Source: OMOG01 sp041485845
GTDB taxonomy: Bacteria; Acidobacteriota; Terriglobia; Bryobacterales; Bryobacteraceae
Assembly: GCA_041485845.1 (NCBI GenBank)
Contig: JBGPKH010000479.1
Location: 1 to 7,179 of the forward strand
Length of the DNA stretch: 7,179 bases
Reading direction: 5' to 3'
In this document: in pieces, positions 6,052 through 7,179 of the stretch
Layout: each line of letters begins with the position of its first letter
Numbering within the stretch: position 1 is the first letter of the stretch
Notes under the pieces: model-generated
Told to the model about the DNA's origin: nothing
What the model saw: only the letters and a program-made list of their open reading frames with translations
The model's database searches: none
Position numbers and translations under genes: made by a program

Positions 6052-6122
6052 AAGTTCACTGTGTAGCTGAAAGCTGACCGGTTGCGCCTTGCGCCGCTTT
6101 GTGCGCCAATAGAGATCTGACT

Positions 6123-6128
6123 GGAGGT
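6123..6128 (+). promoter_or_regulatory. Ribosome binding site of the fucosidase gene
   Basis: GGAGGT lies 3 nt before the ATG at 6132. It is a near-perfect Shine-Dalgarno with a rather short spacer, and it fixes the start just ahead of a signal peptide. I find no convincing promoter boxes between 6052 and 6122. Confidence 0.65.
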
Positions 6129-6131
6129 CTC

Positions 6132-7179
6132 ATGAAACAGCGATTCACCCTACTTTTAGCGCTACAGATATTGCTCACCGCGGCAGCCGCGTCCGCGCAA
6201 TCGAATCAGCCCGCCCCCGCCTCGCAGGACGCCAAGATGAAATGGTTCCGCGAAGCCAAGTTCGGCCTGTTCATCCATTGGGGCCTGTATTGCATTCCCG
6301 CCGGGGAATGGAAAAGCCAGCCGATCGCCGGTATCGGCGAGTGGATCATGAACCGCGCCAAGATCCCCGTCACCGAGTACGAGCAGCTCGCGTCTCAATT
6401 CAATCCCACGAAGTTCAACGCCGAGGCGTGGGTCCAGATGGCCCAGGATGCCGGCATGAAGTACATGGTGATCACCAGCAAGCACCACGACGGGTTCGCC
6501 ATGTACCACTCCGCCGCCAGCAAGTACAACATCTGGGACGCCACGCCGTTCAAGCGCGATCCGCTGAAGGAACTGGCCGCCGCCTGCGCCCGCCACAACA
6601 TGAAGTTCGGCTTCTACTACTCGCAGTCCCAGGACTGGCACGAGCCGAACGGCGCCGGCAACACCTGGGACTTCGGCCCCGATCCCAAGCCGGACTACGA
6701 CCAGTATCTCCGCGGCAAGGCCGAGCCCCAGGTAAAGGAACTGCTGACCGGCTACGGGCCGGTCTGCCTGATCTGGTTCGACACCCCGCGGTTCATGGCC
6801 GGCGAACGCGGTACGCGCTTCATCGACATCGTCCACTCGCTGCAGCCGGCAACGCTGATCGATGGCCGCCTGGGCGAAGCGGGCGACTACGTTTCCATGG
6901 GCGATAACCGCATCCCCAACCAGGTGGTCGCGGGCGATTGGGAAGTCCCCGCGACACTGAACAACACCTGGGGATATAAGAAGGATGACAACAACTGGAA
7001 GACGCCCGAAGACCTGACCTTCAAACTGGTGGACATCGTCAGCAAGGGCGGCAACTATCTGCTGAATGTCGGGCCGACCTCGGAAGGAATCGTCCCGCAG
7101 CCCAGTCAGGACAACCTGCGCGCCGTGGGCCACTGGCTGAAGATCAATGGCGAAGCCATTTACGGCGCCGGTCCGACGC
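6132..7179 (+). CDS. Secreted alpha-L-fucosidase, GH29 (3' end outside window)
   Basis: The frame is open from ATG 6132 to the window edge (349 codons visible, no stop), with GGAGGT upstream. Residues 1-22 are a Sec signal peptide (MKQRF, core TLLLALQILLTAAAA, cleavage after ASA), so it acts in the periplasm or outside. The mature part matches the GH29 (alpha/beta)8 catalytic domain: KFGLFIHWGLYCIPAGEW (43-60, with His49-Trp50), the ITSKHHDGFAMY motif (114-125, His118 and His119), FGFYYSQSQDWH (159-170), and LIWFD (213-217), where Asp217 is the expected catalytic nucleophile. Glu271 in GDWEVPATLNNTWGY is my candidate acid/base, though that residue is poorly conserved in the family. SKGGNYLLNVGPTSEG (304-319) is another family landmark. 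GH29 enzymes release L-fucose from glycans with retention of configuration. The missing 3' part should hold the C-terminal beta domain. The fucosidase family is secure; linkage preference is not predictable from this. Confidence 0.93.
   Translation, partial: MKQRFTLLLALQILLTAAAASAQSNQPAPASQDAKMKWFREAKFGLFIHWGLYCIPAGEWKSQPIAGIGEWIMNRAKIPVTEYEQLASQFNPTKFNAEAWVQMAQDAGMKYMVITSKHHDGFAMYHSAASKYNIWDATPFKRDPLKELAAACARHNMKFGFYYSQSQDWHEPNGAGNTWDFGPDPKPDYDQYLRGKAEPQVKELLTGYGPVCLIWFDTPRFMAGERGTRFIDIVHSLQPATLIDGRLGEAGDYVSMGDNRIPNQVVAGDWEVPATLNNTWGYKKDDNNWKTPEDLTFKLVDIVSKGGNYLLNVGPTSEGIVPQPSQDNLRAVGHWLKINGEAIYGAGPT

Noticed and set aside
6082..6107. TTGCGCC tandem pair upstream of the fucosidase gene as a possible -35 or operator
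   Set aside because: No -10 box sits at a suitable distance, and the same bases look like coding sequence on the other strand (open frame upstream of the remnant).
6162..7133. A 323-codon minus-strand open frame opposite the fucosidase
   Set aside because: The plus strand has an unmistakable GH29 reading with signal peptide and catalytic motifs; the antisense frame has no motif or ribosome site.

Overview
This GC-rich window most likely comes from the chromosome of an acidobacterium of the Solibacter/Bryobacterales type. The main evidence is a PadR-family regulator followed directly by a very large MacB/FtsX-type permease with two permease halves and no ATPase. That is the 'acidobacterial duplicated orphan permease' (ADOP) arrangement, which is expanded in that phylum. 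The other genes fit the same background: a Ser/Thr protein kinase, a regulator joining an HTH, a TolB-like domain and TPRs, small secreted orphan proteins, and a secreted GH29 glycosidase.

Layout. (1) 1-1933, minus strand: the N-terminus of a Ser/Thr protein kinase runs off the left edge (1-139). It lies 240 nt downstream of a complete 517-aa HTH/TolB-like/TPR protein (380-1933). The gap 140-379 holds only a weak promoter candidate for the kinase; I see no gene in it. (2) 1934-2068: a divergent intergenic region with one promoter candidate facing each way and four ACGCG repeats spaced about one helical turn apart across the minus-strand promoter. (3) 2069-2539, plus strand: a small secreted protein of unknown function, followed by a strong hairpin. 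(4) 2672-5729, plus strand: a PadR-ADOP operon. Its promoter has a perfect TTGACA box, and an operator-like set of CTATG/CATAG half-sites runs from the -10 box through the padR start codon. (5) 5731-6051, minus strand: a decayed nucleotidyltransferase-like gene, with its frame broken in the middle and its 3' end missing, convergent with the permease gene. (6) 6132-7179, plus strand: a secreted GH29 alpha-L-fucosidase that runs off the right edge.

How the parts work together. PadR is probably a repressor of its own promoter and so of the permease. The HTH/TolB/TPR protein and the kinase look like two signalling proteins encoded in the same direction. The fucosidase is a separate polysaccharide-degradation function. 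Everything large has a recognisable family. The less expected signals are the padR operator architecture with its near-leaderless start, the helically phased repeats, and the gene remnant. No tRNA, rRNA, CRISPR array or insertion sequence is visible.
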